A stretch of DNA of 64,000 bases. Origin: Chitinophaga pinensis. Lineage in GTDB: Bacteria > Bacteroidota > Bacteroidia > UKL13-3. The notes beneath the pieces are model-generated. The model was not told the origin of the DNA, did no database searches, and saw only the letters and a program-made list of their open reading frames with translations. This document shows, one piece after another, positions 42,821-51,269 of this stretch. The position numbers and the translations under genes are program-made. The stretch covers positions 1-64,000 of the forward strand of contig CAMDHZ010000012.1 in assembly GCA_945898275.1 (NCBI GenBank), written 5' to 3'. Positions within the stretch are counted from its first letter, which is position 1. Every line of letters starts with the position of its first letter.

Positions 42821-43666
42821 ATGAAAGGTCCAGAATTTTTGAAATATGTTAATCCAGTTTTGACCGCACTTCAATTGAATGGAGGAGCAGGCGATTCATC
42901 TGATATCATAGAACAAGTTATCGACAAATTAGGAATTACAGAAACAGACTTAGAAGAAACTACCTCTAATGGACAATCAAGAATAAGAAACCAAATTCAA
43001 TGGGCTAGGTTTTATCTGTTTAAGGCTGGACTTATTGACAATGCACAACGTGGCATTTGGAGACTTACAAATGAAGGACTTGATAGAAAATTAAATGATG
43101 AAGGTGTTTATAATCTTTTTAAAGGTGTTCAAGACAGCGTTAAGAAAACGCCTGCATCAAAATCTAAAAAAACAGATCCAGTATTTGAAAATATACCAAC
43201 AGAGGACGAAGAACATTCTATTGGTTTAATCAATATCATTCAGAACCTAATCCCTTCAGGCTTTGAAAAGTTATGTAAACGACTACTAACGGAAATCGGT
43301 ATAAATGAAATAGTCATAACTGGTGGTTCTGGTGACCAAGGAATAGATGGTAAAGGAATTGTGAAGTTAAATGATGTTGTAAGTTTAAACATAGTTTTCC
43401 AATGTAAGCGATACAAAGAAACAGTCTCGCCTCATCATGTGCGCGACTTTCGCGGTGCAATGCAAGGACGAGGTGAGAAAGGCTTAATTATAACTACTGG
43501 ACGCTTTACTAAGGAAGCGAAAAGCGAAGCAAATCGTGACGGTGTTACTCCTATTGAATTAATTGATGGAGATAGACTAATTGAACTTTTTGAAAAATAT
43601 CGATTAGGACTTAAACCAGTTACAGTTTATGAAATTGACCAAGATTTCTTCAAAGGATTTAACTAG
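42821..43666 (+). CDS. mrr: Mrr-type restriction endonuclease
   Basis: A protein of 281 residues. The N-terminal winged-helix domain of Mrr (GPEFLKYVNPVLTALQLNGGAGDSSDIIEQV, IRNQIQWARFYLFKAGLID, GIWRLTNEG) spans about 1-95, a linker follows, and the catalytic domain from about 140 has GFEKLCKRLL, the active-site D176 in GDQGIDGKG and Q194-C-K196 in FQCKRYK. Mrr enzymes cut DNA carrying foreign methylation. No methyltransferase lies next to it, which fits a type IV enzyme. Its stop is 8 bases before an attC-like structure, and the gene stands in the accessory stretch beside tRNA-Ala. Confidence 0.9.
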   Translation: MKGPEFLKYVNPVLTALQLNGGAGDSSDIIEQVIDKLGITETDLEETTSNGQSRIRNQIQWARFYLFKAGLIDNAQRGIWRLTNEGLDRKLNDEGVYNLFKGVQDSVKKTPASKSKKTDPVFENIPTEDEEHSIGLINIIQNLIPSGFEKLCKRLLTEIGINEIVITGGSGDQGIDGKGIVKLNDVVSLNIVFQCKRYKETVSPHHVRDFRGAMQGRGEKGLIITTGRFTKEAKSEANRDGVTPIELIDGDRLIELFEKYRLGLKPVTVYEIDQDFFKGFN

Positions 43667-43674
43667 AAGGCCAG

Positions 43675-43805
43675 CAGGTAACAGCACCTACAAGAAATTG
43701 GCGGTTTTGTGGTTAAATAAGACTTTGCGCTTCGTATCAAGTTCAGTGTTGGCAGACAATTTTCGTCTCCGAAATCGCCACCTTTGTGTAGGCAAACCGT
43801 TGAGG
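43675..43805 (+). other. attC-like imperfect inverted-repeat structure
   Basis: Nested complementary blocks: CCTACA (43687-43692) with TGTAGG (43787-43792), and TGGCG (43699-43703) with CGCCA (43776-43780), bounded by AAC at 43680-43682 and GTT at 43799-43801. Length of about 130 bp, folded symmetry and position right after a gene match an integron attC site, but the outer boxes do not fit the standard consensus and no integron integrase is in the window. The reading frame crossing this stretch on either strand is not considered coding. Confidence 0.45.
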
Positions 43806-43934
43806 TTTTGTATTGTGCAATTGTTATTCTCAGATGAAAATGTAAATGATTGAATTTAAAAAATAAATTCAATATATAAGAATTGGTTTTAGTTCTATTT
43901 CTTACCTAAAACCTACAACTTAGAACTTAATAAT

Positions 43935-44765
43935 TTACAAATCCATCCTTTCAACTTTCTTTCCAAATAATACTCTCTTTAGTCTTGGAAACAGTGCTTT
44001 CCAAAGCCCACCATCTATGTGTATGCGCCTATCGCTAGTCCAAACAAGGGCCTTATTATTGGTTACTTGATGTAAAACACCATAGCCTTTTTCTCTAAGC
44101 TTTACTGCTAACCAACCATCTTCATTTTTGCCTTTAGGATGGTCATAGCCATTTACAGCTATTCCTTGCACTCTTCTATAACCCGAATTAAAGCCATAAA
44201 CATTTACCGCTTCATCTTTTTTATGCATTCTAATAAACCGCGAAAAATCAGCTATGTATTCATAAAAAAAATAAATCATTCTAAAAGTATTCCCGGTAGG
44301 AATAAATGCAAATCGACCATAAACAAGTGTTACCTTTTCATCCAAATCTAAAGGCTTGGTCATTTCCGCTACCCATTCCTTTGGATAAATAGAATCGGCA
44401 TCTGCATTTAAAATATAATTACCTTCTGCAACGGCAAGACCTGCATTTCTAGCTGCGGTAATTCCTTGTTTTGTTTCAAGAATACATTTTACACCCATAG
44501 ATTTTACAAGTGCTTCTGTATTATCTTTTGAATTGTTGTTAACTACAACTATTTCAACAACTTTATCTGTTTCATTATGGCATAAAGAATAGAGGGTTTG
44601 AACGATATTTTCTTCTTCATTATATGCTGGGATTACAATACTCACATTGGGCACACCTGTTTTACGTAAACGCAAATAGGCTTCCTTTACTTTTTCTACA
44701 GCATTTTGCTGCTGATGAGCTGTCCAACATTCTTTTACATAAGACGAAACAAAAATAGGGCGCAT
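43935..44765 (-). CDS. Family 2 glycosyltransferase
   Basis: A protein of 276 residues with a GT-A fold: VSIVIPAYNEEENIVQTLYSL opening, VVNNNSKDNTEALV, TKQGITAARNAGLAVAEGNYILNADADSIYP with the DAD metal motif, and NEDGWLAVKLREKGYGVLHQ (the ED and downstream acceptor region). It has no membrane span, unlike polyprenyl-linked GT2s. It transfers a sugar from an NDP donor to an unknown acceptor. It starts 38 bases after the truncated integrase and belongs to the accessory stretch. Confidence 0.87.
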   Translation of the reverse strand: MRPIFVSSYVKECWTAHQQQNAVEKVKEAYLRLRKTGVPNVSIVIPAYNEEENIVQTLYSLCHNETDKVVEIVVVNNNSKDNTEALVKSMGVKCILETKQGITAARNAGLAVAEGNYILNADADSIYPKEWVAEMTKPLDLDEKVTLVYGRFAFIPTGNTFRMIYFFYEYIADFSRFIRMHKKDEAVNVYGFNSGYRRVQGIAVNGYDHPKGKNEDGWLAVKLREKGYGVLHQVTNNKALVWTSDRRIHIDGGLWKALFPRLKRVLFGKKVERMDL

Positions 44766-44802
44766 ATTATTAAAAATTAATTGTTGTACTTTTACTTTTC
44801 AC

Positions 44803-45045
44803 TCAAATATCTGCCACATGCACTTCGGTATCTGCAATTTTTTGAAGTGGTGAAGCGCTCACTTTGGCACTATCGGGATGGCTCTTTTTTACTTGTTGCT
44901 TTTCTTCGGCCCATTCGGAAGCTTTTGGCTTTACTCCTGTGGTTTGAAATTTAGTTCTATTGTCCTTTATTATCCTGATATAAAAAGGGCTGTGTCCAGT
45001 TGCATCTTCTAGATGTGTTCCGAGGATTAATTTAACTGATGCCAT
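44803..45045 (-). pseudogene. N-terminal remnant of a Bacteroidota tyrosine integrase
   Basis: 80 codons from ATG at 45045: MASVKLILGTHLEDATGHSP, then FYIRIIKDNRTKFQTTGVK, PKASEWAEEKQQVKKSHPDS and IADTEVHVADI. This is the arm-type DNA-binding domain of Bacteroidota phage/transposon integrases (consensus PIYIRIxxxRKxxFxSTGxKVxPKxW). The core-binding and catalytic domains (about 300 residues with RHRY) are missing. A longer reading frame from TTG 45147 adds unrelated residues. It lies on the same strand as, and downstream of, tRNA-Ala, where an integrase usually sits after tRNA-targeted integration. Confidence 0.78.
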
Positions 45046-45373
45046 TTGTATCTGACATAAAGAATGTTGTACTATATCTGAAATCTGAAGCAAACGAACG
45101 AAACCATCACCAACATTGCCTTTTACAATGAGGGCAATAAGATACAATAAAACAACATTTAGTACAACAAAACAAAATTTACCATGCTTTTTTAAGTATA
45201 ATTTTTAAACATCAAAAATCATAAACAGAATAAATATAGACACTACAAAGCATTTTGTAACAATGAATAAAAAAGGGAGCATTAGGCTCTTTCTCTTCAC
45301 TCAAGCTCCATACTGTTTATGGAGTAGCAACGCACCTTGTTTAAGTAATTCCCAATTAAAGCACCCACCTAAA

Positions 45374-45404
45374 ACAAAAAAGACCTCCAGTTGCCTGAAA
45401 GTCT
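45374..45404 (-). terminator. Terminator after tRNA-Ala
   Basis: On the minus strand AGACTTTCAG, loop GCAA, CTGGAGGTCT, then TTTTTT. It lies 14 bases beyond the tRNA 3' end. Between it and the integrase remnant (45046-45370) I see nothing but AT-rich sequence. Confidence 0.8.
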
Positions 45405-45417
45405 AATCCAATATGGG

Positions 45418-45491
<74 letters not shown>

Positions 45492-45508
45492 TAGTCTGCC
45501 TTTAAAAC

Positions 45509-45567
45509 AAACAAACTTCATTAATTTAAAAGCTTAACTGTAAGCAAATAACTAATGAAGTTTGTTT
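45509..45567 (-). terminator. Inverted repeat between rpmA and tRNA-Ala, likely terminator
   Basis: 15-bp perfect arms (45509-45523 and 45553-45567, AAACAAACTTCATTA) around a loop that holds a second small stem (AGCTTA/TAAGC). On the minus strand it follows the rpmA stop and is trailed by TTTTAAAGG. Confidence 0.6.
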
Positions 45568-45575
45568 AATATTAA

Positions 45576-45857
45576 CTATGCTTCTGCAATTACAGCTTGC
45601 GCTGCAACTGGCTCAATAGAAACAAATGAACGGTCGTTTGCTTTCTTTCTGAAAACAACCTTTCCATTCACAAGTGCAAATAAGGTATGGTCTTTACCAA
45701 TTCCTACATTCTCACCTGGGTGATGTTTTGTGCCTCTTTGACGTACGATAATGTTACCAGCAGTAGCATATTGTCCACCAAATATTTTTACACCTAATCT
45801 CTTACTATGGGATTCACGACCATTCTTCGAACTACCTACCCCTTTTTTGTGTGCCAT
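45576..45857 (-). CDS. rpmA: Ribosomal protein bL27
   Basis: A protein of 93 residues: [62 protein letters not shown]. This bL27 begins directly with MAHKKG, with no N-terminal extension to be cleaved, as usual in Bacteroidota. bL27 lies at the peptidyl-transferase centre of the 50S subunit. It is 19 bases downstream of rplU in the conserved rplU-rpmA operon. Confidence 0.97.
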   Translation of the reverse strand: MAHKKGVGSSKNGRESHSKRLGVKIFGGQYATAGNIIVRQRGTKHHPGENVGIGKDHTLFALVNGKVVFRKKANDRSFVSIEPVAAQAVIAEA

Positions 45858-45876
45858 GTTTTTTCTCTCCTTTTAA

Positions 45877-46188
45877 TTAAGCGTTGATTGTGTCAATTTT
45901 AATTTTGGTAAAAGATTGACGGTGACCGTTTTTCTTTTCGTAACCTTTTCTGCGCTTTTTCTTGAAGATAATCACTTTATCTCCTTTTAGGTGAGATAAA
46001 ACGGTTGCCTTAATATTAGCACCAGATACTGTAGGTAAACCTACTTTAACATTTCCGTTGTTGTTAATCAACAACACTTTTTCGAGTTCAATGCTGGCGC
46101 CTTCGGCATGTGGCAATCTATGCACATATACCGTTTGGTCTTTTTCAACTTTAAATTGTTGGCCAGCAATTTCAACTATTGCAAACAT
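45877..46188 (-). CDS. rplU: Ribosomal protein bL21
   Basis: A protein of 103 residues: MFAIVEIAGQQFKVEKDQTV start, KVGLPTVSGANIKATVLSHLKGDKVIIFKKKRRKGYEKKNGHRQSFTKIKI with the KxKRRKxYxxxxGHRQ signature of bL21. Structural 50S protein binding 23S rRNA. First gene of the operon with rpmA. The spacing (20 bases) and order are standard. Confidence 0.97.
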   Translation of the reverse strand: MFAIVEIAGQQFKVEKDQTVYVHRLPHAEGASIELEKVLLINNNGNVKVGLPTVSGANIKATVLSHLKGDKVIIFKKKRRKGYEKKNGHRQSFTKIKIDTINA

Positions 46189-46263
46189 TTATTTATTATT
46201 TAAGGACCGCAAATATAAGGAAGCGCTTTTAAAATACAAATAGTTGTAAGAAATATAATTAAG

Positions 46264-47697
46264 CTAGCGTCCGCTTCCCTGCAAAACAGTTAAAACTGTG
46301 TATATCAATATTCTAAAATCAACAGCAAGGGAGCGATTCTCAATATATAAGATGTCAAACTTTAATCTATCCACCATTTGCTCCACATTTTCGGCATATC
46401 CATATTTAACCTGCCCCCAACTTGTAATGCCAGGTTTTACGCGCAACAAATGTTTGTAATGGGGTGCAATCCTAACAATTTGGTCAATGAAAAATTTTCG
46501 TTCTGGCCTAGGTCCAACTAAACTCATTTCACCAATTAGCACATTATAAAACTGAGGCAATTCATCAATTCTATATTTTCTTAACCACTTTCCTACCCTA
46601 GTGATTCTATTGTCATTCTCTTTTGATAATTGTGGTCCAGCAGCTTCTGAATCTACAATCATGGTTCTAAACTTGAAAATATTGAAGGGTTTACCTTTTA
46701 GTCCAATTCGCTCTTGTTTATAGAATATAGGGCCGTTTGAACCTAAACTAACAATGATTGCCACAAATAAAAACAAGGGAAAAAAGGAAACCAAAACAAA
46801 AACGGAAACAAGCACATCAATCATTCTTTTTAGAATTTTTTGCCATTCGGGCATAAAGTCGTGGTTAATTTCAATGAGCGCAGTACCAATTACATTGTTA
46901 ATTCTAACCTGACCACTCATTAAATCATACAAATCAGGAATGATTTTTATAACTACCTTCTGGTTTTCTAGAATATTGCTTACTTCATTGATTTCATTGT
47001 GCCTAGAGCTTTCAATTCCTAGTATAACTTCTTCTATATCATACTTTCTTATTAACTCAGGCAAGTCGGTATAACTTCCAAGATCTGGCAATATGTTTTG
47101 TAAAATATGAGCTCCATTGTCATTTATTTCCCTAACATAACCCACAAAGAGATTGCCTTGCATAGACAAAGGGTTCATTAACTCCTCCACAACGGTTAAA
47201 CTTTTTTGATTGTTTCCCACCACTACTGTCTTGAACCCCAATTTTCCACTTTTAATATAAGACTTAATAATGGTTGCTTCGAGCAGCCTAAAGAATAGGG
47301 TCAAACCGAAATTTAAAACAAATAGTACCAAAATACTGCTGTAGTAAGACTGATAAGAACTTACTTCATCATCAAGCAGCAAAATAAAAAACAATAAAAC
47401 AACGCCAATAACAGTAATTCCAAATGTTTTAGAAATCTCATTAATCCTAGATTTCCGCCAAACATCTTTATAATGTCCAGCTAAATAATATAAGCTAATC
47501 CAATAAATTGGGATCAATACCAAAGCATAAAAAAAATTAGTATCTAACTCTACTGGAATCTTGTATCCAAATTTATATGACTCAATGATTTGTTTTCTGT
47601 AGGCAAAAAAAATGGACCAAGCCAATCCTGCGGAAAACGCATCCATAAACACAAACAACTGGGTATGTGCTCTTCTTTTTTTAATCAAGGTAAACAA
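46264..47697 (-). CDS. Polyprenyl-phosphate sugar phosphotransferase (WcaJ/WbaP type)
   Basis: A protein of 477 residues with four N-terminal spans (about 10-130), a CoA-binding-like domain with GFKTVVVGNNQKSLTVVEEL, a fifth span at about 285-310 and the catalytic sugar-transferase domain: YKQERIGLKGKPFNIFKFRTM, ITRVGKWLRKYRIDELPQFYNVLIGEMSLVGPRPE and LLRVKPGITSWGQV. It moves a sugar-1-phosphate to undecaprenyl phosphate, initiating exopolysaccharide or O-antigen repeat units. The start is TTG at 47697, overlapping the upstream lipoprotein gene by 17 bases. It ends the three-gene polysaccharide cluster. Confidence 0.92.
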   Translation of the reverse strand: MFTLIKKRRAHTQLFVFMDAFSAGLAWSIFFAYRKQIIESYKFGYKIPVELDTNFFYALVLIPIYWISLYYLAGHYKDVWRKSRINEISKTFGITVIGVVLLFFILLLDDEVSSYQSYYSSILVLFVLNFGLTLFFRLLEATIIKSYIKSGKLGFKTVVVGNNQKSLTVVEELMNPLSMQGNLFVGYVREINDNGAHILQNILPDLGSYTDLPELIRKYDIEEVILGIESSRHNEINEVSNILENQKVVIKIIPDLYDLMSGQVRINNVIGTALIEINHDFMPEWQKILKRMIDVLVSVFVLVSFFPLFLFVAIIVSLGSNGPIFYKQERIGLKGKPFNIFKFRTMIVDSEAAGPQLSKENDNRITRVGKWLRKYRIDELPQFYNVLIGEMSLVGPRPERKFFIDQIVRIAPHYKHLLRVKPGITSWGQVKYGYAENVEQMVDRLKFDILYIENRSLAVDFRILIYTVLTVLQGSGR

Positions 47698-48553
47698 TCT
47701 TTAAATTGTCAATCCAGGCTTCGGGATTGGCAACTGAACCTTTAGAAAACCTTAAAAACAATCGATATTGCATTCCTGATCCCCTTTTGTTGATTTCGGG
47801 CTCAAAATTTAAATAGAGTTTATTCCAATTACTGATAGGGTTAGTTATAAACATTGGAAATTGCTTGGTTTCTCCAGAGGAGCTTGTAGCGTACAAACCG
47901 ACCGTAACTGGAATATTTCCTTTATAATCCATTTCAAAATAAAAAGGTGTAAACCTTGGCCAACTTGTATAAACTTGTGAGTAAACTTCAAGAATTCCCT
48001 TTGGGTCGGCACTTTTCAATTCAATTCTACCAGCGAAATTCCCAGGTGTAAATGCGCCTTCTCCCTTATCTTTAATAATAGTATCACCAGCTTGTTTCAA
48101 AGCAGGGTTGTATTCAAACCTCGAGCCATTGCCATCAAAATCTTCAATAAAAGGGAAAACTGTATTGCTCAAATAGGAAAAGGTAGCCTCAACGGTATCG
48201 GTTTCGAGTTGAACCAAATCAACCTCTTTAGAGAATGAGTTAAACATTGGGTAAATAACTCTTTGTTCTAAATTTCCATCCGACTTTACTGCGGCGGTAA
48301 ATCTAATTTTAGTTTTACCTAACTTCTGAATTGGAACATTTGCACCAATAAAGTGTAGGCCTCTAACAATCTCATTCTCAAAAACCCAGACATCATTGAT
48401 GGCGGCAGAAGGAAACCCTTGAGAATTGTCGGATGGTGTTTTAAAAATCGGCTTTGCAACATGCACATAGGAAGGTAAAAACACCTCTCTGTCAGAAACT
48501 TTGCAGCCATACAACAATAATAATCCAATAAAAATGATATTTCGAATTCGCAT
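47681..48553 (-). CDS. Lipoprotein of unknown function in the polysaccharide cluster
   Basis: A protein of 290 residues with lipoprotein signal (MRIRNIIFIGLLLLYGC, lipid Cys 17). The mature part is beta-rich (VWVFENEIVRGLHFIGANVPI, FAGRIELKSADPKGILEVYSQVYT, FYFEMDYKGNIPVTVGLYA, MQYRLFLRFSKGS) and ends WIDNLKIVYLD, a jelly-roll-like profile. No named family recognised. Between a Gfo/Idh oxidoreductase and the sugar-transferase, overlapping the latter by 17 bases, so probably tied to envelope polysaccharide. Confidence 0.72.
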   Translation of the reverse strand: MRIRNIIFIGLLLLYGCKVSDREVFLPSYVHVAKPIFKTPSDNSQGFPSAAINDVWVFENEIVRGLHFIGANVPIQKLGKTKIRFTAAVKSDGNLEQRVIYPMFNSFSKEVDLVQLETDTVEATFSYLSNTVFPFIEDFDGNGSRFEYNPALKQAGDTIIKDKGEGAFTPGNFAGRIELKSADPKGILEVYSQVYTSWPRFTPFYFEMDYKGNIPVTVGLYATSSSGETKQFPMFITNPISNWNKLYLNFEPEINKRGSGMQYRLFLRFSKGSVANPEAWIDNLKIVYLD

Positions 48554-48583
48554 CCCTTGCCAAACTGTTATTTAACAAAAGTA

Positions 48584-49513
48584 TTATCTTTTATTGATAT
48601 TTAGCTTATCAATAATTTCGTGGGCTACCTCCAAACTTTGAAAATTGTTATAGTGTGTTCTTAAATTTAAAGAATGATTAGAGATAGAACTAGCAAAATA
48701 GGATAATTCCCTTTTTATCATTTCAGACAGATTTTTAGTTTTTGCAATGTTTAATTCTTGTTCTGCTTGTTCGGGTACGGAAGCATTTAACATACTCACC
48801 TTAAAATTATCCAAATTAAGATTATAGGTGCGGTTCTTTTGAAAAAAGCGAACTACATTCTTTTGCTCCGATTTAAAATTACCGCATACCATGTTTAGCA
48901 CACATCCATTATCAAATTCAATTCTGGCATTAATAAAGTCGATATGACTATGGTGCAAAGAAGCACCTGTGGCCCTAATACGTTTCACATTAGCCTTCAC
49001 TAAACTCAAAATTAACTCCAGTTCATTTAGCAATAAATCAAAAACCAAATTTTCGGTACTGTAATTAATAATGCTTTCGTCAAACCTAGCACATTCTATG
49101 TAAAACGGATTATCAAGCAATCGCTTCAGCATTTGATAATTAGGATGAAACTTATCATGATGAGAAACATGTAGTTGAATATTTGCCTCATCAGCTAGTT
49201 CATTTAATTCCTTTGCTTCCTCCAGGTTTTCACTCAAAATCTGATTCACAAATACATGCTTGCACTTTCTAATAGCCTGACTTGCAAACTGGTAATGAGA
49301 ACCTACGGGGGTTAAAATATCTACAGCTTCAACTTTGTTGATGAGATCCTCATAAGTGTCAAACCTCACCAATTTATATTTCTCCTCAATCAATTTAGCA
49401 CTGGCACTATCATGGTCATAAAAGCCAACTAGGTCGAACTCTTTCAGTTCAACCAGCTTCTCTATATGACGTTTACTAAAATCGTTGGCGCCTGCTATGC
49501 CAATTTGAATCAT
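48584..49513 (-). CDS. Gfo/Idh/MocA family oxidoreductase
   Basis: A protein of 309 residues. Rossmann N-terminus QIGIAGANDFSKRHIEKLVELKEFDLVGFYDHD, then VDILTPVGSHYQFASQAIRKCKHVFVNQILSENLEEAKELNELA with the EKP-like motif changed to NQI. The C-terminal domain is the beta-sheet substrate domain (YIECARFDES, HHSHIDFINARIEFDNGCVLN). Such enzymes use NAD(P) to oxidise or reduce sugars such as UDP-linked precursors. The EKP lysine is absent (NQILSEN), so catalysis may differ. First gene of the polysaccharide cluster. Confidence 0.83.
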   Translation of the reverse strand: MIQIGIAGANDFSKRHIEKLVELKEFDLVGFYDHDSASAKLIEEKYKLVRFDTYEDLINKVEAVDILTPVGSHYQFASQAIRKCKHVFVNQILSENLEEAKELNELADEANIQLHVSHHDKFHPNYQMLKRLLDNPFYIECARFDESIINYSTENLVFDLLLNELELILSLVKANVKRIRATGASLHHSHIDFINARIEFDNGCVLNMVCGNFKSEQKNVVRFFQKNRTYNLNLDNFKVSMLNASVPEQAEQELNIAKTKNLSEMIKRELSYFASSISNHSLNLRTHYNNFQSLEVAHEIIDKLNINKR

Positions 49514-49748
49514 TTACTTTTTTGATTGGGTCAACAAATGTATTTTTTGAAACCTATATTAATGCGACATCTAATTTTTAGATTTAAACAAGTTTACCTA
49601 AGCTTATCACAAAAAATATACACCATGCATCAAATATTTACATAAACTTATTAAAAGTTGCCTTTTTGAGAATGTTTGCTGAATTCTGTTAATAAAATGG
49701 TTCTTTTAGGGTTGCGAATTCAATCGCTAATCAGTCAATTTGCAAGTT

Positions 49749-50399
49749 ATGCTTCAACCAGATACTTACAAGGATAAAGGTGCCAGAAAACTTTTGGTTC
49801 AAGAATTAAAAGAAAAAGGAATAACCGATGAAAAGGTGCTGTATGCAATTGCCAATGTGCCACGCCATCAATTTATTCATAAAGATTTTAGGCATCATGC
49901 CTATTTGGATAAAGCTTTTCCAATTGGTGAAGGCCAAACCATTTCACAGCCTTATACTGTTGCCTATCAAACCCAATTACTTCAGGTTGAACCGAATAAT
50001 AAAGTTTTAGAAATAGGTACTGGTTCTGGCTACCAAGCGGCAATTTTAATTGAAATGGGAGCCAATCTTTTTAGTATAGAAAGGCAAGAAAAACTATACC
50101 TTAAAACCAAAAAACTATTCATTGAACTTGGCTATAAAGCCAACCTCTTATTGGGCGATGGTTCCATAGGATGTGAAAGCGAAGCACCCTTTGATAGAAT
50201 CATTGTTACGGCAGGTGCCCCAAAAATGCCCAATTCCCTAATTCAACAACTTGCCATTGGTGGCATTATGATTATTCCTGTGGGTGATAACAACAAGCAA
50301 ACCATGCATATTCTTATCAAGAAAACTGATGGTACTTTAGAAAATATAGCCTTGGATGAATTTAGATTTGTGCCGCTCATTGGCACCCAAGCTTGGTAA
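49749..50399 (+). CDS. pcm: Protein-L-isoaspartate O-methyltransferase
   Basis: 216 residues from the ATG at 49749 (TTG at 49740 is in frame). Family text: MIxEL-like RKLLVQELKEKGITDEKVLYAIANVPRHQFI, AYLDKAFPIGEGQTISQPYTVAYQTQLL, SAM motif VLEIGTGSGYQAAIL, GDGSIGCESEAPFDRIIVTAGAP. It methylates isoaspartyl residues in damaged proteins for repair, using SAM, in the cytoplasm. Convergent with smpB, four bases apart. Confidence 0.95.
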   Translation: MLQPDTYKDKGARKLLVQELKEKGITDEKVLYAIANVPRHQFIHKDFRHHAYLDKAFPIGEGQTISQPYTVAYQTQLLQVEPNNKVLEIGTGSGYQAAILIEMGANLFSIERQEKLYLKTKKLFIELGYKANLLLGDGSIGCESEAPFDRIIVTAGAPKMPNSLIQQLAIGGIMIIPVGDNNKQTMHILIKKTDGTLENIALDEFRFVPLIGTQAW

Positions 50400-50403
50400 T
50401 AGC

Positions 50404-50853
50404 CTACTCTACACGTTGCATTGCCCTTTTTACGTCTCTTTCTTTTATGGTTTCTCGCTTGTCAAACGACTTTTTACCTTGCCCAATGGCAATTTCTAGT
50501 TTTAGAAAACCTCTTTCCGACTCATAAATTTTTATAGGAACTAAGGCAAATCCCTTTTCAGAACCTTTTACTTTTAATTTATGTAATTCACGTTTTTTCA
50601 AGAGTAATTTCCTAAGTCTGAAAGGCTCATGATTATTGTAACTTGCATGTTTCAAGGTGCCAATGTTCATGCCTTTGATGAACAATTCATCATCCTTAAA
50701 AAAACAATAGGACTCACTGATACTGCAATTTCCCATCCTAATGCTTTTCACTTCTGTGCCATGCAATTGCATTCCAGCCACAAATTTTTGAATTAGGTTA
50801 AATTCAAATGATGCACGTTTATTTAATATATTTACCTCTTTTGGTAGCGCCAT
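50404..50853 (-). CDS. smpB: SsrA-binding protein SmpB
   Basis: A protein of 149 residues. NKRASFEFNLIQKFVAGMQLHGTEVKSIRMGNCSISESYC, HEPFRLRKLLLKKRELHKLK, GFALVPIKIYESERGFLKLEIAIGQGKKSFDKRETIKERD are the SmpB signatures (GTEVKSxR, LVPxxIY, GKKxYDKRxxxKxR). It binds tmRNA and brings it to stalled ribosomes. Last gene of the mntR-mntH-thioesterase-smpB run, 19 bases after the thioesterase. The tmRNA gene is not in the window. Confidence 0.96.
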   Translation of the reverse strand: MALPKEVNILNKRASFEFNLIQKFVAGMQLHGTEVKSIRMGNCSISESYCFFKDDELFIKGMNIGTLKHASYNNHEPFRLRKLLLKKRELHKLKVKGSEKGFALVPIKIYESERGFLKLEIAIGQGKKSFDKRETIKERDVKRAMQRVE

Positions 50854-50872
50854 TGGATTGCAAAAGTAGGCA

Positions 50873-51268
50873 TTATGAACCTAACTCCGCAAAAAGCCTT
50901 TCAAGTTTTGCCTTCTTCAATATCTTTTGGCCTTGCTCTCCGTGTGCTACCAATCTTTCGCCACACTTAACTTCATAACTGCAAACAATTTCATTTCTTT
51001 CTATGCTTTTTATCACCGAAGTAATCTTTATTTCTGAACCAACCAATGCTGGAGAAACATGGTTAATGGTTAAAAAAGTGCCAATACCTTCTTCATCTTC
51101 TTCCTTCATGGCTAAAACAAATAACCGGCAACACCATTCTGCATCTCTACCTAAAGCAAATGTGGCGTAAACAGGGTGAACTGTGCCTGTTTCAAAAGTT
51201 GCAGCATCACTGCTTTGAACAATAAGTTCAAAAGTCATCTCATCCCCTACCTTAAATAAATTTATCAT
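50873..51268 (-). CDS. FlK-type hot-dog thioesterase
   Basis: A protein of 131 residues. Single hot-dog fold: VGDEMTFELIVQSSDAATFETGTVHPVYATFALGRDAEWCCRLFVLAMKEEDEEGIGTFLTINHVSPALVGSEIKITSVIKSIERNEIVCSYEVKCGERLVAHGEQGQKI. The HPVYATFALxRDAEW and HVSPALVG segments resemble the fluoroacetyl-CoA thioesterase-like family. Acyl-CoA substrate unknown. One base after mntH and 19 before smpB, so co-transcribed. Confidence 0.82.
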   Translation of the reverse strand: MINLFKVGDEMTFELIVQSSDAATFETGTVHPVYATFALGRDAEWCCRLFVLAMKEEDEEGIGTFLTINHVSPALVGSEIKITSVIKSIERNEIVCSYEVKCGERLVAHGEQGQKILKKAKLERLFAELGS

Positions 51269-51269
51269 A

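Noticed and set aside
43629..43872. ORFs on both strands across the attC-like structure
   Set aside because: The plus frame overlaps the end of mrr out of frame and both lie in a structured non-coding stretch.
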